Below are positions 5,242 to 6,137 of a stretch of DNA of 6,137 nucleotides, in pieces; the first letter of the stretch is position 1, and each line of letters opens with the position of its first letter. The DNA is from Candidatus Dormiibacterota bacterium (lineage in GTDB: Bacteria; Chloroflexota; Dormibacteria; Aeolococcales; Aeolococcaceae). The notes under the pieces were generated by a model that was not told the origin of the DNA, searched no databases, and was given only the letters and a program-made list of their open reading frames with translations. The translations under genes were made by a program, and so were the position numbers. The stretch lies in the NCBI GenBank assembly GCA_003136295.1, contig PLDZ01000052.1, forward strand, positions 2,713 to 8,849, given 5' to 3'.

Positions 5242-6137
5242 ATGTGTATAGCCGACAGCGCTGGCAGGCCGCTGGAGACGATTCTCGAGGCGATCGCGCG
5301 GTTCGTCGCCGAGCCCGATCTCCAGCTGACTCCTGAGGAGCTCGGGGAGCACCTGATCCGGCTCCGACATGGCATCGACGTCCTCGAGCTCAACTTTGGC
5401 GTCGGCGCCGCGACCTTCGCCGCAACCGACGAGTACGAGGTGCAGGGCTCGGTGACCGCGATCGACTGGATCCGTCACCACTGCAAGATGTCGGCGCATG
5501 CAGCCGCCAGGGCGGTGGCCGCCGGCGAACAGGTGGGCCGCCTGCCCGCGACGGCCGCCGCCCTCGATGCCGGGGATATCGGCTTCGCACACTTCTCGCT
5601 CCTGGCGGGGGTTGCCCGTGCCGTGAGTGCCCGGCCTCGGGCGGGCAGCCTCGACGCCTCAGGGCCCGGCGACGTGTCCGGGGATGGCGGATCTGACCCC
5701 GCTGATCCGTCAGTGCGTCCGTTCAGTTTCGACGAGCGGGCGCTCCTGGAACTAGCCCGCGAGCATTCGGTCGGCCGCTTCGGCCACGACTGCACCCACG
5801 CCCGTCATGCATATGACGCGGCCGCGGTCCTCGAGGAGCAGGTGAGTGCCGCCGAACGCAATCGCTGCGAGTTCATTCCCTGCGAGGGTGGCTTCATGGC
5901 CATCCGCGGGTACTTCGACCCCGTCGCCGCGGCGACGATCAAGACCGCCGTCCTCCCCCTCGCCAGGCCGACCGGCGCCGGCGACGATCGCCCGCTGACC
6001 CGCCGCCTCGCCGAGGCACTCGTCGAGGTCGCCGGTCATGCCCTTGACCTCGGTGCCGTTCCCACCACGGGCGGGGCGAGCACCCACCTTCAGCTCACCG
6101 CCTCAGTGGAAACGGTGATGGGCCTGGACGGAGCGCC
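5242..6137 (+). CDS. DUF222 protein, 13E12-repeat type, probable HNH endonuclease (3' end cut by window edge)
   Basis: The frame is open for 298 codons from ATG 5242 to the right edge. DUF222 hallmarks are GSVTAIDWIRHHCKMSAHAAARAV (about 70-92), followed by LPATAAALDAGDIGFAHFSL (101-120). Further on, DDRPLTRRLAEALVEVAGHALDLG (about 248-271) resembles the usual R-ADAL-ELA-RALD-G block, then a THLQLTASVETVMG strand (about 283-294). A Gly/Ser/Asp/Pro-rich linker (about 133-160) interrupts the domain. In this family a C-terminal HNH nuclease domain normally follows DUF222; here it would lie beyond the window and is not seen. The start is fixed by the promoter: TATACT 6 nt upstream implies a leaderless mRNA. 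The SOS box just upstream implies DNA-damage induction. Members are abundant, often multicopy, in actinobacterial genomes. Their biological role is unsettled, and it could be a solitary mobile-type nuclease or a repair-associated protein. Confidence 0.88.
   Translation, partial: MCIADSAGRPLETILEAIARFVAEPDLQLTPEELGEHLIRLRHGIDVLELNFGVGAATFAATDEYEVQGSVTAIDWIRHHCKMSAHAAARAVAAGEQVGRLPATAAALDAGDIGFAHFSLLAGVARAVSARPRAGSLDASGPGDVSGDGGSDPADPSVRPFSFDERALLELAREHSVGRFGHDCTHARHAYDAAAVLEEQVSAAERNRCEFIPCEGGFMAIRGYFDPVAAATIKTAVLPLARPTGAGDDRPLTRRLAEALVEVAGHALDLGAVPTTGGASTHLQLTASVETVMGLDGA

Noticed and set aside
4303..5592. 429-codon minus-strand frame
   Set aside because: It runs antisense to the DUF222 gene and overlaps both the 113-aa ORF and hisS in another frame. 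Its composition is not protein-like.
5752..6087. 111-codon minus-strand frame
   Set aside because: It is antisense to the DUF222 coding region and Gly/Ala-rich without a recognisable fold.

Overview
The window is high-G+C bacterial chromosome (roughly two thirds G+C), most likely from the Actinomycetota. The evidence is a SigB/SigF-type sigma factor with its own anti-sigma factor, a DUF222 (13E12-repeat type) protein, a Gram-positive/actinobacterial LexA box, and start contexts that look leaderless or nearly so. The exact class cannot be read from the sequence.

Layout. Everything from 1 to 5117 reads on the minus strand, so transcription runs right to left. An unrecognised 113-aa ORF (4776-5117) is followed by hisS (histidyl-tRNA synthetase, 3452-4723), aspS (aspartyl-tRNA synthetase, 1671-3455), an 87-aa three-helix membrane protein (1411-1674) and a 68-aa single-helix membrane protein (1173-1379). 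Next come an RsbW/UsfX-like anti-sigma factor (681-1115) and a SigB/SigF-family sigma factor (684 to the left edge, truncated in region 4). From 5242 to the right edge a DUF222 protein, probably with an HNH nuclease domain beyond the window, reads divergently on the plus strand.

How it works together. hisS, aspS and the 87-aa gene are joined by GTGA stop/start overlaps and the 68-aa gene follows after 31 nt, so these four look like one transcription unit. The anti-sigma and sigma genes are also joined by a GTGA overlap. They have their own promoter: a GGTTT-N16-GGGTA sequence at 1129-1154 that matches the SigB/SigF consensus, which implies positive autoregulation. The anti-sigma factor lacks the residues expected of an ATP-dependent kinase. 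At the other end, a near-perfect palindromic SOS box (5217-5230) abuts a TATACT -10 element placed 6 nt before the DUF222 ATG. This suggests a LexA-repressed, leaderless, DNA-damage-inducible gene.

No rRNA, tRNA, CRISPR array, insertion sequence or prophage was seen. No clearly new multi-gene system is visible. The most informative signals are the two regulatory sites and the degenerate anti-sigma factor. There is no gene-free stretch over 300 bases; the longest gap is the 124-nt divergent intergenic region at 5118-5241.
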